Shown here one piece after another: positions 8,398-17,499 of a stretch of 64,000 bases of DNA; positions within the stretch are counted from its first letter, which is position 1; each line of letters begins with the position of its first letter. Position numbers and translations under genes: made by a program. The notes below the pieces were generated by a model. It ran no database searches. It worked only from the letters and a program-made list of their open reading frames with translations, and was not told the origin of the DNA. Source of the DNA: Nocardioides albertanoniae (GTDB lineage Bacteria; Actinomycetota; Actinomycetes; Propionibacteriales; Nocardioidaceae); contig NZ_VFOV01000001.1 in assembly GCF_006716315.1 (NCBI RefSeq), positions 2,248,501-2,312,500 of the forward strand, in the 5' to 3' direction.

Positions 8398-9242
8398 GCG
8401 AGGTCTCGTTGAAGCCGAGGCGGCGTAACGGCTCGACGAACATCGTCGTCTACCTGGTCGCGCTGGTGGCGGTCGCGCTGACCGTCGGCCCGGTGCTCTA
8501 CGGCGCGCTGGGCGGTTTTCGCACCAACGGCCAGATCGCGGAGCGCCCGACCGCACTGCCCGACCCGTGGGTGGTCGACAACTACGCCGGCGTGCTGAGC
8601 GGCGCCCCGTTCTGGACCTACGCCCTCAATTCCACCGTCATCGCCGTCATCACCACCGTGGTGACCGTCGTGTTCGGGGTGATGGCGGCCTATCCGCTGG
8701 CGCGCTATCGCTTCCGCGGCCGGGAGGCCCTGTTCATGGTCTTCGTGCTGGGGCTGCTGTTCCCCGCGGCGGTGGCGGTGATCCCGTTGTTCATCCTGAT
8801 CTCGCGTGATCTGGGGCTGGGCAACACCTGGTGGGGCGTGGCGTTGCCGCAGGCGGCGTTCTCGTTGCCGCTGACGGTGGTGATCCTGCGGCCGTTCCTG
8901 ATGGCGTTGCCGCGTGAGCTCGAGGAGGCGGCGCTCATCGACGGAGCCTCCCGGATCGGGCTCTTCTGGCGGATCATCCTGCCGCTCTCGACGCCGGGCC
9001 TGGTCACCGTGGCGGTGCTGGCGTTCGTGACCTCGTGGAACGCCTACATCCTGCCGTTGCTGCTGCTCCAGGGCGAGATGCGCACCCTGCCGCTCGGTGT
9101 GGCCGACTTCTCCACCGAGCACTCCGCCGACACCGCCGGTGTCTTGGCGTTCACCACGATCGCGATGATCCCGGCGCTGGTGCTGTTCTTGGCACTGCAA
9201 CGCCGGATCGTCTCCGGACTGCAAGGAGCGGTGAAGGGATGA
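8394..9242 (+). CDS. Sugar ABC transporter permease (MalG/UgpE type)
   Basis: This is the 282-residue partner permease. It has a first helix IVVYLVALVAVALTVGPVLYGALGGF, a TYALNSTVIAVITTVVTVVFGVMAAYPLARYRF core and the EAA loop ELEEAALIDGASRIGLFWRIILPLS. ATG 8394 overlaps the preceding stop (ATGA), which fixes the start. It forms the heterodimeric channel with the upstream MalF-type subunit. Its own stop overlaps the GH3 gene start in the same way, so import and hydrolysis are translationally coupled. Confidence 0.9.
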   Translation: MSEVSLKPRRRNGSTNIVVYLVALVAVALTVGPVLYGALGGFRTNGQIAERPTALPDPWVVDNYAGVLSGAPFWTYALNSTVIAVITTVVTVVFGVMAAYPLARYRFRGREALFMVFVLGLLFPAAVAVIPLFILISRDLGLGNTWWGVALPQAAFSLPLTVVILRPFLMALPRELEEAALIDGASRIGLFWRIILPLSTPGLVTVAVLAFVTSWNAYILPLLLLQGEMRTLPLGVADFSTEHSADTAGVLAFTTIAMIPALVLFLALQRRIVSGLQGAVKG

Positions 9243-11692
9243 GCGAGGCACACAAGCGTGCATGGCCGGTCGTGTCCGAGCGGGTGCAGGAGCTGCACGC
9301 GCGGATGCGACTGGAGGAGAAGCTGGCGCAGCTCGTCGGCTACTGGATCGACCACGGCGACGAGGTCGTGGCGCCGCTGGCAGAAGAGATGTCGGCGGGC
9401 ACGCCGGACAAGCTCGCCGATGTCACCGAGCACGGGATCGGGCACTTCACGCGCGTCTACGGCACCCGACCCGTCGATCCCGTCGATCGTGCGAGATGGC
9501 TGTGGACCGAGCAGCGCCGCCTGCTGAGCGAGACCCGGTTGGGCATCCCCGCCCTGGTCCACGAGGAGACCCTGACCGGGGTGGCCGCGTGGAAGGCGGC
9601 GTGCTTCCCGGCTCCGCTGGCGTGGGGCGCCGCCTTCGACCCTGATCTCGTGGAGGAGATGGCGTCGCTGATCGGCTCCTCCCTGCGTACGTTGGGCGTG
9701 CACCAGGCGCTCGCGCCCGTGCTCGACGTGATCCGTGACCCGCGCTGGGGGCGCTGCGAGGAGGCGATCTCCGAGGATCCCTACCTGGTGGGCACGGTCG
9801 GGACGGCGTACGTCCGGGGCCTGCAGTCCGCCGGGACCCACGCCACCTTGAAGCACTTCCTGGGCTACTCCGGCTCGCGTGCCGGCCGCAACCACGGCCC
9901 GGTCTCGGCCGGTCCGCGCGAGGTGGCCGACGTGTTCCTGCCGCCGTTCGAGATGGCCGTCCTCGACGGTGGGGTGCGTTCGGTGATGAACTCCTACAAC
10001 GATCTCGACGGCGTCCCGATGGCGGCCAACGACGAGATCCTGACGAAGCTGCTGCGCGAGGAGTGGGGTTTCGACGGGACGGTGGTCGCCGACTACTTCT
10101 CGGTGGCCTTCCTGGCACTGATGCACGGGGTCGCGGCCGACCGCGGGCACGCCGCGGCCCTGGCCCTCGAGGCCGGGATCGACGTCGAGCTCCCCAGCGG
10201 CGACGCCTTCCTGGAGCCGCTGGCCGCCCTGGTGCGGGCCGGTGAGGTCGACGAGTCGCTCGTCGACCGCGCAGTGCTCCGGGCGCTGGCGGCGAAGGAG
10301 GAGCTGGGCCTGCTCGAGGAGACGTTCGAGGACGAGCCGCCCGCTGCGATCGATCTCGACACTCCGGCCCACCGCGCGGTGGCGAGGCGTCTTGCCGAGG
10401 AGTCGGTGGTCCTGCTCTCCAACGACGGGCTGCTGCCCCTGGCGCGACCCGGCGCGAATGTCCCAGAAGATCGCATCGAGTCGGCACGAATGTCTCAGGC
10501 TCCGACCCAGGCTCCGGCCCGGATCGCGGTGATCGGTCCCAACGCCGATCGCGCCGAGGCGCTGATGGGGTGCTACTCCTTCCCCAACCACGTGCTCGCC
10601 CATCACCCCGAGGTTCCGCTCGGTATCGATGTGCCGACGATCGCCGAGTCGATCGCGGCCGAGCTGAGCGCCGCCGAGGTCGAGGTCGTACGCGGCTGCG
10701 AGGTCGCGGGCACCGACACGACCGGGTTCGCCGAGGCCGTCGAGGCGGCCGAACGAGCCGAGATCGCCGTCGTGGTGGCCGGTGACCAGGCGGGGCTGTT
10801 CGGCATCGGCACCGTGGGCGAGGGCAACGACACCGACTCCCTCGACCTGCCCGGCGTGCAGCGCGAGCTGGTCGAGGCCGTGGTCGCCACCGGCACTCCG
10901 ACGATCCTGGTGCTGGTCACGGGCAGGCCGTACGCCATCGGCTGGGCGCTCGACGGAGCCGACGCTCCCGCGGCGGTGCTGCAGGCGTTCTTCCCCGGGG
11001 AGGAGGGTGGCCCCGCGATCGCCCGGATCCTCACCGGAGCCGTCAACCCCTCGGGCAGGCTCCCGGTGACGCTGCCGCGCTCGGCCGGTGCCCAGCCCTA
11101 CACCTATCTCCACCCCGTGCTCGGTGGTCCCTCGGGCGTGACCGTGGCCGACTCCACCCCGGTGAGACCGTTCGGCTTCGGACTCTCCTACACCACGTAC
11201 GCCACCTCCGAGCTCCGCACGGACCAGCAAGTTGCCTCGAACGGGCGGTTCCACGCCCGGGTGAGTGTCCGCAACACTGGTTCCATGGCGGGATCCGAGG
11301 TGGTGCAGCTCTACGGCCGCGACGTGCTCGCCTCGCTGCCGCGCCCGGTCGAGCAGCTGCTCGGCTACCAGCGGGTGTGGCTCGAGCCGGGGGAGCAGGC
11401 GACGGTCGAGTTCGACGTACCGGCCGCGCGGTTCGCGTTCACCGGCCGCGACCTGGTCAAGGTCGTCGAGCCGGGCGAGGTCGAGGTGTGGGCGGCCGCT
11501 TCCGCTGAGGAGAAGGCCGAGGTCATCGTCGCCGAGGGCATCCCCGGCGCAGGCACCGCGCACGACGTCGAAGCAGAGCGAGCGGACCGGGCGAAGGTGC
11601 GGATCACCGGCCCGGTCCACCGAGTGACGACCTCCGACCCACGGCAGGTCGCCACACGTATCGAACGAACCAACGAGAGGAACTCACGATGA
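9239..11692 (+). CDS. Glycoside hydrolase family 3 (beta-xylosidase/beta-glucosidase)
   Basis: This 817-residue enzyme without signal peptide would cleave imported beta-linked oligosaccharides in the cytoplasm. The N-terminal GH3 barrel includes [32 protein letters not shown] and [12 protein letters not shown]. The nucleophile is predicted as Asp285 in [11 protein letters not shown]. The C-terminal alpha/beta sandwich ([17 protein letters not shown]) and a fibronectin-III-like end ([11 protein letters not shown]) complete the family plan. Residues about 405-425 form a short Pro/Ala-rich insertion between domains. Context (LacI operator, sugar importer, xylA immediately after, ATGA overlaps on both sides) favours beta-xylosidase, as in the Streptomyces bxlEFGA cluster. 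GH3 specificity cannot be settled from motifs alone. Confidence 0.9.
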   Translation: MSEAHKRAWPVVSERVQELHARMRLEEKLAQLVGYWIDHGDEVVAPLAEEMSAGTPDKLADVTEHGIGHFTRVYGTRPVDPVDRARWLWTEQRRLLSETRLGIPALVHEETLTGVAAWKAACFPAPLAWGAAFDPDLVEEMASLIGSSLRTLGVHQALAPVLDVIRDPRWGRCEEAISEDPYLVGTVGTAYVRGLQSAGTHATLKHFLGYSGSRAGRNHGPVSAGPREVADVFLPPFEMAVLDGGVRSVMNSYNDLDGVPMAANDEILTKLLREEWGFDGTVVADYFSVAFLALMHGVAADRGHAAALALEAGIDVELPSGDAFLEPLAALVRAGEVDESLVDRAVLRALAAKEELGLLEETFEDEPPAAIDLDTPAHRAVARRLAEESVVLLSNDGLLPLARPGANVPEDRIESARMSQAPTQAPARIAVIGPNADRAEALMGCYSFPNHVLAHHPEVPLGIDVPTIAESIAAELSAAEVEVVRGCEVAGTDTTGFAEAVEAAERAEIAVVVAGDQAGLFGIGTVGEGNDTDSLDLPGVQRELVEAVVATGTPTILVLVTGRPYAIGWALDGADAPAAVLQAFFPGEEGGPAIARILTGAVNPSGRLPVTLPRSAGAQPYTYLHPVLGGPSGVTVADSTPVRPFGFGLSYTTYATSELRTDQQVASNGRFHARVSVRNTGSMAGSEVVQLYGRDVLASLPRPVEQLLGYQRVWLEPGEQATVEFDVPAARFAFTGRDLVKVVEPGEVEVWAAASAEEKAEVIVAEGIPGAGTAHDVEAERADRAKVRITGPVHRVTTSDPRQVATRIERTNERNSR

Positions 11693-12846
11693 CCGACCTG
11701 ACTCCACGCCCCGAGGACAAGTTCACCTTCGGCCTGTGGACCGTCGGCTGGGAGGCGGTCGACGTCTTCGGCCCCGGCACGCGGCCGCCGATGGACCCTG
11801 CCTACGCCGTGCGCCGGCTCGCTGATCTCGGCGCCTGGGGAGTGACCTTCCACGACAACGACGTCTTCGCCTTCGACGCCACCGACGCCGAGCGCGACGC
11901 CGCGCTGACGAGCTTCCGCAAGGCCCTCGCCGAGACCGGCCTGTGCACGCCGATGGTGACCACGAACCTCTTCGGCCACCCCGTGTTCAAGGACGGCGCC
12001 TTCACGTCCAACGACCGCTCGGTGCGCCGGTTCGCGCTCGCGAAGGCTGCCCGCAACATCGACCTCGCCGCCGAGATGGGCGCGGAGACGTTCGTGATGT
12101 GGGGCGGGCGCGAGGGCGCCGAGTCGGCGTTCGCCAAGGACGTACGCTCCGCGCTGGACCGCTACCAGGAGGGCGTGAACCTGCTCTGCGACTACGTCGT
12201 CGAGCAGGGCTACGACCTGAAGTTCGCGATCGAGCCCAAGCCCAACGAGCCCCGCGGCGACATCCTGCTGCCGACGATCGGGCACGCGCTGGCCTTCATC
12301 GAGAGCCTCGAGCATCCCGAGATGGTCGGGGTGAACCCGGAGGTCGGCCACGAGGAGATGGCCGGGATGTCGTTCGCCGCCGGGATCGCGCAGGCCCTGT
12401 GGGCCGGCAAGCTCTTCCACCTCGACCTCAACGGCCAGCACGGGCCGCGCTTCGACCAGGATCTGCGCTTCGGCGCCGGCAACCTGCGCGGAGCCTTCGC
12501 GCTCGTCGACCTGCTGGAGACCGCCGGCTACGAGGGGCCGCGCCACTTCGACTTCAAGCCGCCGCGCACCGAGGACGACGAGGGCGTGTGGGCGTCGGCC
12601 GCCGGCTGCATGCGCAACTACCTGGCGCTCAAGGCCAAGTCGGCCGCGTTCCGCTCCGACCCGGCGGTCACGGCTGCGCTCGAGGCGTCGAGCGTGCCGG
12701 AGCTGGCCACGCCCACGCTGGCCGAGGGAGAGTCGTTGGCGACACTTCGTGAGGAGACGTACGACATCGCGGGGATGGCCACGCGCGGCTACGGGTTCGA
12801 GCATCTCGACCAGCTGGCCATGGACCACCTCCTCGGGGTGCGTTAG
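11689..12846 (+). CDS. xylA: Xylose isomerase (class I)
   Basis: This 385-residue enzyme converts D-xylose to D-xylulose in the cytoplasm. It has the short class I actinobacterial form. The catalytic His55 lies in TFHDND, the metal ligand Glu182 in [12 protein letters not shown], and [19 protein letters not shown] supplies further metal ligands. These numbers sit one position from the classical H54/E181. ATG 11689 overlaps the GH3 stop by 4 bp and is preceded by GAGAGG. As last gene of the LacI-controlled operon it links oligosaccharide hydrolysis to pentose catabolism. Its TAG stop codon is embedded in the -10 box proposed for xylB. Confidence 0.97.
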   Translation: MTDLTPRPEDKFTFGLWTVGWEAVDVFGPGTRPPMDPAYAVRRLADLGAWGVTFHDNDVFAFDATDAERDAALTSFRKALAETGLCTPMVTTNLFGHPVFKDGAFTSNDRSVRRFALAKAARNIDLAAEMGAETFVMWGGREGAESAFAKDVRSALDRYQEGVNLLCDYVVEQGYDLKFAIEPKPNEPRGDILLPTIGHALAFIESLEHPEMVGVNPEVGHEEMAGMSFAAGIAQALWAGKLFHLDLNGQHGPRFDQDLRFGAGNLRGAFALVDLLETAGYEGPRHFDFKPPRTEDDEGVWASAAGCMRNYLALKAKSAAFRSDPAVTAALEASSVPELATPTLAEGESLATLREETYDIAGMATRGYGFEHLDQLAMDHLLGVR

Positions 12847-12855
12847 GTTCGCCCG
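12844..12855 (+). promoter_or_regulatory. Leaderless-type -10 (TAGGTT) for xylB, overlapping the xylA stop
   Basis: TAGGTT (12844-12849) begins with the xylA stop codon TAG. Six nt separate it from the xylB ATG at 12856. No Shine-Dalgarno sequence occurs in the 9-bp gap, so xylB may be transcribed leaderless from here in addition to read-through. Confidence 0.45.
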
Positions 12856-14265
12856 ATGCCGCTCGTCGCCGGGGTCGACTCCTCGACCCAGTCATGCAAG
12901 GTCGTCATCCGTGATGCGGAGACCGGGGCGCTCGTCCGCTCCGGCTCCGCGCCCCACCCCGAGGGCACGGAGGTGGATCCCGCCGCCTGGTGGTCGGCGC
13001 TGCGGTCGGCGGCCGAGGCCGCCGGCGGTCTCGCCGACGTCGCCGCCGTCTCGGTGGGCGGCCAGCAGCACGGGATGGTGTGCCTCGACGAGTCCGGCGA
13101 GGTCGTACGTCCCGCCCTGCTGTGGAACGACACCCGCTCCGCCGCCGGGGCCGCCGCGCTCAACGCCGAGCTGGGGCCGGCCGCCTGGGCAGAGGCTGTC
13201 GGCTCGGTGCAGGTGGCGAGCTTCACCGCTACCAAGCTGCGCTGGCTGGCCGAGAACGAGCCCGAGGCGGCGGCGCGGGTGGCTGCCGTGTGCCTGCCCC
13301 ACGACTGGCTGACCTGGAAGCTCGCCGGGGGCGGTGACCTCGAGGCGCTGCGCACCGATCGCAGCGACGCCAGCGGCACCGGCTACTACTCGGCCGCGAC
13401 CGGCGACTACCGGCGCGACCTGCTCAAACGTGCGCTGGGACGCGACGACGTCGTGCTGCCTCAGGTGCTCGACCCGTCGGCGGTGGCAGGGGAGACCTCG
13501 GCCGGGGCGCTGCTCGGGCCGGGCTGCGGCGACAACGCCGGTGCAGCCCTAGGCGTCGGCGCCCGGCCCGGCGACGTGGTCGTCTCGATCGGCACCTCCG
13601 GGGTGGCCTGCGCCGTCTCGGAGACCCCTACCGCCGACCCGACCGGAGCGGTGGCGGGCTTCGCCGACGCCACCGGCCGCTACCTTCCGTTGGTCGCCAC
13701 CCTCAACGCCGCGCGCGTGCTCGACGCCACCACCCGCATGCTCCGGGTCGGCCATGAGGAGCTATCCCAGCTGGCCTTCGAGGCACCATCGGGATCCGGT
13801 GGCCTCGTCCTCGTGCCCTATCTCGAGGGGGAGCGCACCCCCGACCGGCCCGACGCCCGAGGCGTTCTCCACGGCCTGACCCTGTCCACCGCCGAGCCCG
13901 CCTTCCTGGCGCGCGCGGCGGTCGAGGGCCTGCTGTGCGGGCTCGCCGACGGCATCGACGCGCTGACGTCGCAGGGGGTCTCGGTCGACCGCGTCTTCCT
14001 CGTCGGCGGCGGCGCCCGCTCCGAGGCCGTACGCCGCCTGGCCCCCGCCGTCTTCGGCCATCCCGTGCTCGTCCCCGAGCCGGGGGAGTACGTCGCCGAC
14101 GGTGCCGCCCGCCAAGCCGCCTGGACCCTCGTCGGCGGCGAGGAGCCACCGACGTGGCCGATGGCCGGCACCGAGACGTTCCAGGCCGACCCCGACCCCG
14201 CCGTCCGTGCCCGCTACGCCGAGGTCCGCGACCTCACCGAAGGCGTCAGCACCTCCGCTGGTTGA
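12856..14265 (+). CDS. xylB: Xylulokinase
   Basis: This 469-residue FGGY-family kinase phosphorylates D-xylulose to xylulose 5-phosphate, feeding the pentose phosphate pathway. The N-terminal phosphate-binding motif is [33 protein letters not shown] and [11 protein letters not shown] (catalytic Asp region) follow, with [12 protein letters not shown] in the C-terminal nucleotide-binding lobe. The length is normal for the family. It directly follows xylA (9 bp) but without a ribosome site; the promoter entry above offers a solution. Its last codons run into an intergenic inverted repeat, so transcripts probably end there. Confidence 0.95.
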   Translation: MPLVAGVDSSTQSCKVVIRDAETGALVRSGSAPHPEGTEVDPAAWWSALRSAAEAAGGLADVAAVSVGGQQHGMVCLDESGEVVRPALLWNDTRSAAGAAALNAELGPAAWAEAVGSVQVASFTATKLRWLAENEPEAAARVAAVCLPHDWLTWKLAGGGDLEALRTDRSDASGTGYYSAATGDYRRDLLKRALGRDDVVLPQVLDPSAVAGETSAGALLGPGCGDNAGAALGVGARPGDVVVSIGTSGVACAVSETPTADPTGAVAGFADATGRYLPLVATLNAARVLDATTRMLRVGHEELSQLAFEAPSGSGGLVLVPYLEGERTPDRPDARGVLHGLTLSTAEPAFLARAAVEGLLCGLADGIDALTSQGVSVDRVFLVGGGARSEAVRRLAPAVFGHPVLVPEPGEYVADGAARQAAWTLVGGEEPPTWPMAGTETFQADPDPAVRARYAEVRDLTEGVSTSAG

Positions 14266-14377
14266 GCCGCGAGGCCGCCTGCGGCCGAGCGTGTCGAAAC
14301 CAACACAGTCCGATCCCGATTGTTCGCACTGTGTTGGTCTCGACACGCCTCCGCCTTGCGGCTCCGGCGGCTCGACC
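14260..14377. repeat. 118-bp imperfect inverted repeat between xylB and pgsA
   Basis: The left arm begins GGTTGAGCC (14260-14268, covering the xylB stop) and the right arm ends GGCTCGACC (14369-14377). Inner perfect arms are ACCAACACAGT (14299-14309) and ACTGTGTTGGT (14328-14338) around an 18-nt loop. Between these, GTGTCGAAA pairs with GTCTCGACAC-like bases. The element could fold into one long hairpin and serve as a terminator. From memory, similar 'ggttgagcc...gtgtcgagacc' elements recur in Nocardioides intergenic DNA; only one copy is in this window. Confidence 0.65.
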
Positions 14378-14407
14378 GACGCCAACGTCCGATACCGTGG
14401 CCGCGCC

Positions 14408-15049
14408 ATGTTGGATCACATCAAAGGCTTCGTTCAGGGAGTCGTCCTCGCGCCCATCGTCCGGTTGTTCGTGGCGCTGCGGATCAGCCCCGACGTCGTC
14501 ACCCTCGTCGGCACGATCGGGGTCGCGGTCGGCGCGCTGGCGTTCTACCCGCGCGGCGAGCTGCTGCCCGGCACCGTGTTCATCACCTGCTTCGTCTTCA
14601 GCGACCTGATCGATGGCGCGATGGCGCGCGCGATGGGGCGCAGCTCGAAGTTCGGCGCCTTCTGGGACTCCACTCTCGACCGCATCGGTGACGGCGCGGT
14701 CTTCGGTGGCCTGGCGCTCTACTTCGCCGGGCCGGGCGATTCCGACCTCTATCTCGCGCTGAGCCTGTGGTGCCTGGTGATCGGCGCGGTCACCTCCTAC
14801 GCCCGCGCCCGCGCCGAGTCGCTCGGCTTCACCGCCAACGTCGGCATCGCCGAACGCGCCGATCGGCTCGTCCTGGTCCTCGTGCTGACGGGCTTCGCCG
14901 GCATCTTCGACCTCGACCTGCTCATCTACATCGCTCTGTGGATCCTCGCCGTCGCCTCCACCGTCACCGTGGGGCAGCGCGTCTGGACCGTCCGCAGCCA
15001 GGCCCTCGCCGAGGAGCGGGCCACCGCAGAGGAGGAGGCAGCCTCATGA
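14408..15049 (+). CDS. pgsA: Phosphatidylinositol phosphate synthase (CDP-alcohol phosphatidyltransferase)
   Basis: This 213-residue membrane enzyme joins CDP-diacylglycerol and, in actinobacteria, inositol 1-phosphate to make phosphatidylinositol phosphate. The complete CDP-alcohol motif is present: D66-x2-D69-G70-x2-A73-R74-x8-G83-x3-D87-x3-D91. About five to six hydrophobic helices follow, then a charged Glu/Ala-rich tail. ATG 14408 is chosen; a -10 TACCGT (14393-14398) lies 9 nt upstream and no ribosome site is visible. Its stop overlaps an inositol-monophosphatase-family gene. The usual downstream partners (an acyltransferase and a PimA mannosyltransferase) are absent here. PG-phosphate synthase activity is the less likely alternative. 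Confidence 0.85.
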   Translation: MLDHIKGFVQGVVLAPIVRLFVALRISPDVVTLVGTIGVAVGALAFYPRGELLPGTVFITCFVFSDLIDGAMARAMGRSSKFGAFWDSTLDRIGDGAVFGGLALYFAGPGDSDLYLALSLWCLVIGAVTSYARARAESLGFTANVGIAERADRLVLVLVLTGFAGIFDLDLLIYIALWILAVASTVTVGQRVWTVRSQALAEERATAEEEAAS

Positions 15050-15831
15050 CCGTGCCCACCGAAGCAGACGTACGCCTGGCCACCGAGCTCGTGCGCGAGG
15101 CAGGCTCGCTCGCGGCGAGGATGCGCCGCGAGGGCATCGGCGACTCGATCGAGACCAAGACGTCGGTCTCCGACCTGGTCACCGCGGCCGACAAGGCCGC
15201 CGAGAAGGCGATCGTCGAGCGGCTCGCCGCCGAGCACGCGGGCGACGGCATCCTCGGTGAGGAGGGCTCGGCCCGCGAGTCCACCACGGGCCGGGTGTGG
15301 ACGATCGACCCGGTCGACGGCACCTACAACTTCGTGCGCGGCCTCGACTGGTGGTGCTCGGCCCTCGCCCTGACCGACGGCGACCCGGCCGACGCCGACA
15401 GCATCGTCCTGGGCGCGGTCTACTCGCCCGCCGAGGACGCCGTCTACGTCGGCGGCCCCGAGCTGCCCACCACCCGCAACGGTGAACCGCTCGAGGCGAT
15501 GTCCGACCTGCCGCTCTCCCTGGGCTGCCTGACGACCTATCTGCACCCTTCCAAGCTGGGCCAGCCGGCCGGCGAGGCCTACATCCGCGTCGCCCGCGGA
15601 GCCGCCTCCATCCGCATCCTCGGCTCCGGCTCGATGGACCTCACCGCCATCGCCCAGGGCAAGCTCCATCTCTTCTGCCAGCACTCCGTGCCCGACTGGG
15701 ACCGCCTCCCCGGCTGGGGGCTCGTGCTCGGCGCCGGCGGCGCGACGACTCAGGTCGAGGCCGGGGGAGTTCTCTGGTCCCTCGCCGGCACGCCCACCGC
15801 CGTGGCCGACGCCACCCGAGCCCTGGCCTAG
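15046..15831 (+). CDS. Inositol monophosphatase-family phosphatase
   Basis: This 261-residue member of the IMPase superfamily includes enzymes acting on inositol phosphate, histidinol phosphate and other small phosphates. Metal-binding motifs are GEEG (71-74) and WTIDPVDGT (85-93, with Asp88 and Asp91); the third motif keeps Asp219 in DWDRLPG. That last motif departs from the usual WDxAAG, with Leu-Pro in place of Ala-Ala, so substrate handling may differ. It overlaps pgsA by 4 bp (ATGA), implying coupled synthesis with PIP synthase. This suggests a role in inositol phosphate or phosphatidylinositol phosphate dephosphorylation. HisN-type activity remains possible. Confidence 0.85.
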   Translation: MTVPTEADVRLATELVREAGSLAARMRREGIGDSIETKTSVSDLVTAADKAAEKAIVERLAAEHAGDGILGEEGSARESTTGRVWTIDPVDGTYNFVRGLDWWCSALALTDGDPADADSIVLGAVYSPAEDAVYVGGPELPTTRNGEPLEAMSDLPLSLGCLTTYLHPSKLGQPAGEAYIRVARGAASIRILGSGSMDLTAIAQGKLHLFCQHSVPDWDRLPGWGLVLGAGGATTQVEAGGVLWSLAGTPTAVADATRALA

Positions 15832-15897
15832 CAGTCCACTTTGACAACAGTGGCCTGACCAGCGGTTTCTGGTAGCGGCGTACGCGCTGATCCGACC

Positions 15898-15909
15898 TAC
15901 GATCGGCGC
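15898..15909 (+). promoter_or_regulatory. Leaderless-type -10 (TACGAT) for pdxS
   Basis: TACGAT (15898-15903) lies 6 nt before the pdxS ATG, which has no Shine-Dalgarno sequence. The upstream 78-bp gap separates pdxST from the pgsA pair. Confidence 0.5.
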
Positions 15910-16806
15910 ATGGACAACAGCACGAACACGACGGGCACCTCGCGAGTCAAGCGCGGGATGGCGGAGATGCTCAAGGGCGGCGTGATCATGGACGTGGTCA
16001 CCCCCGAGCAGGCGAAGATCGCCGAGGACGCCGGCGCAGTGGCGGTGATGGCGCTCGAGCGAGTGCCCGCCGACATCCGCGCCCAGGGCGGCGTGAGCCG
16101 GATGTCCGACCCCGACATGATCGACGGCATCATCGAGGCCGTCTCCATCCCGGTGATGGCCAAGGCGCGCATCGGCCACTTCGCCGAGGCGCAGGTGCTG
16201 CAGAGCCTCGGTGTCGACTACATCGACGAGTCCGAGGTGCTGACCCCGGCCGACTACGACAACCACATCGACAAGTGGGCCTTCACCGCTCCGTTCGTGT
16301 GCGGCGCGACCAACCTCGGCGAGGCGCTGCGCCGCATCACCGAGGGCGCGGCGATGATCCGCTCCAAGGGCGAGGCCGGCACCGGTGACGTGTCCAACGC
16401 GGTCACCCACATGCGCACGATCCGGCGCGAGATCCGCCGCCTCACCACCCTCGCCGACGACGAGCTCTACGTCGCCGCCAAGGAGCTCCAGGCGCCCTAC
16501 GAGCTCGTCAAGGAGGTGGCCGCGGGCGGCAAGCTGCCGGTCGTGCTCTTCACCGCCGGCGGCATCGCGACCCCCGCCGACGCCGCGATGATGATGCAGC
16601 TCGGCGCGGAGGGTGTCTTCGTCGGCTCCGGCATCTTCAAGTCGGGCAACCCCGCCGAGCGCGCCGAGGCGATCGTGAAGGCCACCACCTTCCACGACGA
16701 CCCTGATGTCGTCGCCAAGGTCTCCCGCGGGCTCGGTGAGGCGATGGTCGGCCTCAACGTCGACGAGCCGGCCCGTTCGATCCAGTTCGCGGAGCGCGGC
16801 TGGTGA
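15910..16806 (+). CDS. pdxS: Pyridoxal 5'-phosphate synthase, lyase subunit PdxS
   Basis: This 298-residue (beta/alpha)8 enzyme makes PLP from ribose 5-phosphate, glyceraldehyde 3-phosphate and PdxT-derived ammonia. The Schiff-base lysine is K85 in [10 protein letters not shown] and the second catalytic lysine is K153 in [11 protein letters not shown]. The near-invariant opening [19 protein letters not shown] and the C-terminal [10 protein letters not shown] are intact. It overlaps pdxT by 4 bp; many relatives, including mycobacteria, have a tesB gene between the two, which is missing here. Twelve such subunits and twelve PdxT are expected to form the complex. Confidence 0.98.
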   Translation: MDNSTNTTGTSRVKRGMAEMLKGGVIMDVVTPEQAKIAEDAGAVAVMALERVPADIRAQGGVSRMSDPDMIDGIIEAVSIPVMAKARIGHFAEAQVLQSLGVDYIDESEVLTPADYDNHIDKWAFTAPFVCGATNLGEALRRITEGAAMIRSKGEAGTGDVSNAVTHMRTIRREIRRLTTLADDELYVAAKELQAPYELVKEVAAGGKLPVVLFTAGGIATPADAAMMMQLGAEGVFVGSGIFKSGNPAERAEAIVKATTFHDDPDVVAKVSRGLGEAMVGLNVDEPARSIQFAERGW

Positions 16807-17375
16807 CCACCGTCGGCGTGCTCGCCCTCCAGGGCGACGTCCGCGAGCACCTCGCCGCCCTCGACCGCCTGGGGGTGAAGGGCACGTCCGTACGCCGCCG
16901 TGAGGAGCTCGACGCGTGCGACGCCCTGGTCATCCCCGGCGGTGAGTCGACGACGATGTGGCGCCTCGCGCGTACGTTCGGCCTGCTCGACCCGCTCCGC
17001 GAGCGGGTCGGGGCGGGCATGCCGGCGCTCGGCACCTGCGCCGGCATGGTGCTGCTCGCCGACCGGCTGCTGGATACCGCGCAGGGCCAGGAGACCATCG
17101 GGGGCCTCGACATCACCGTGAGGCGCAACGCGTTCGGGCGGCAGACGGAGTCGTTCGAGACCGACCTCGAGCTCACCGGGCTCGACGGCGCGGTGCACGG
17201 CGTCTTCATCCGTGCGCCGTGGGTGGAGGAGGTGGGCGACGGCGTAGAGGTGCTGGCCAGTGTGGCCGCTCACCCCGTCGCCGTACGCCAGGGCCCGCTG
17301 ATGGCGACCTCGTTCCACCCCGAGGTCAACGCCGACGACAGGCTGCACCGGCTCTTCTTGGAGACCTGCTGCTGA
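16803..17375 (+). CDS. pdxT: Pyridoxal 5'-phosphate synthase, glutaminase subunit PdxT
   Basis: This 190-residue class I glutamine amidotransferase supplies ammonia to PdxS. The catalytic triad is visible: Cys79 in LGTCAGM, His172 and Glu174 in SFHPEV. The N-terminal [12 protein letters not shown] and the PGGEST loop that contacts PdxS are conserved. The start is GTG 16803 overlapping the pdxS stop (GTGA). Near its end, a TAGACT hexamer (17397-17402) begins the promoter region of yebC, so the operon ends functionally here. Confidence 0.97.
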   Translation: MTTVGVLALQGDVREHLAALDRLGVKGTSVRRREELDACDALVIPGGESTTMWRLARTFGLLDPLRERVGAGMPALGTCAGMVLLADRLLDTAQGQETIGGLDITVRRNAFGRQTESFETDLELTGLDGAVHGVFIRAPWVEEVGDGVEVLASVAAHPVAVRQGPLMATSFHPEVNADDRLHRLFLETCC

Positions 17376-17396
17376 GGGTGAGCGGCGGCACGTAGT

Positions 17397-17402
17397 TAGA
17401 CT
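17397..17402 (+). promoter_or_regulatory. Probable -10 box (TAGACT) for yebC
   Basis: TAGACT lies 22 nt past the pdxT stop and about 98 nt before the yebC start. I see no convincing -35. The implied 5' leader (about 17409-17499) shows no structure I recognise. Confidence 0.35.
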
Positions 17403-17499
17403 GGGCCCTCTGCTGCCCTGTAGCTCGTCTGAGAACACGACGGAGCCGGTGGCGGCTCGACAAGCACAGCGACGACGCGGGGCAAAGGACGGTTTCCAG

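Noticed and set aside
14267..14380. Inverted repeat as an insertion sequence or attachment site
   Set aside because: No transposase or integrase gene, no target duplication and no tRNA nearby; the element is only 118 bp.
15841..15846. TTGACA upstream of pdxS as a -35 box
   Set aside because: No -10 hexamer occurs 16-19 bp downstream. The TACGAT at 15898 is 51 bp away and fits a leaderless start on its own.
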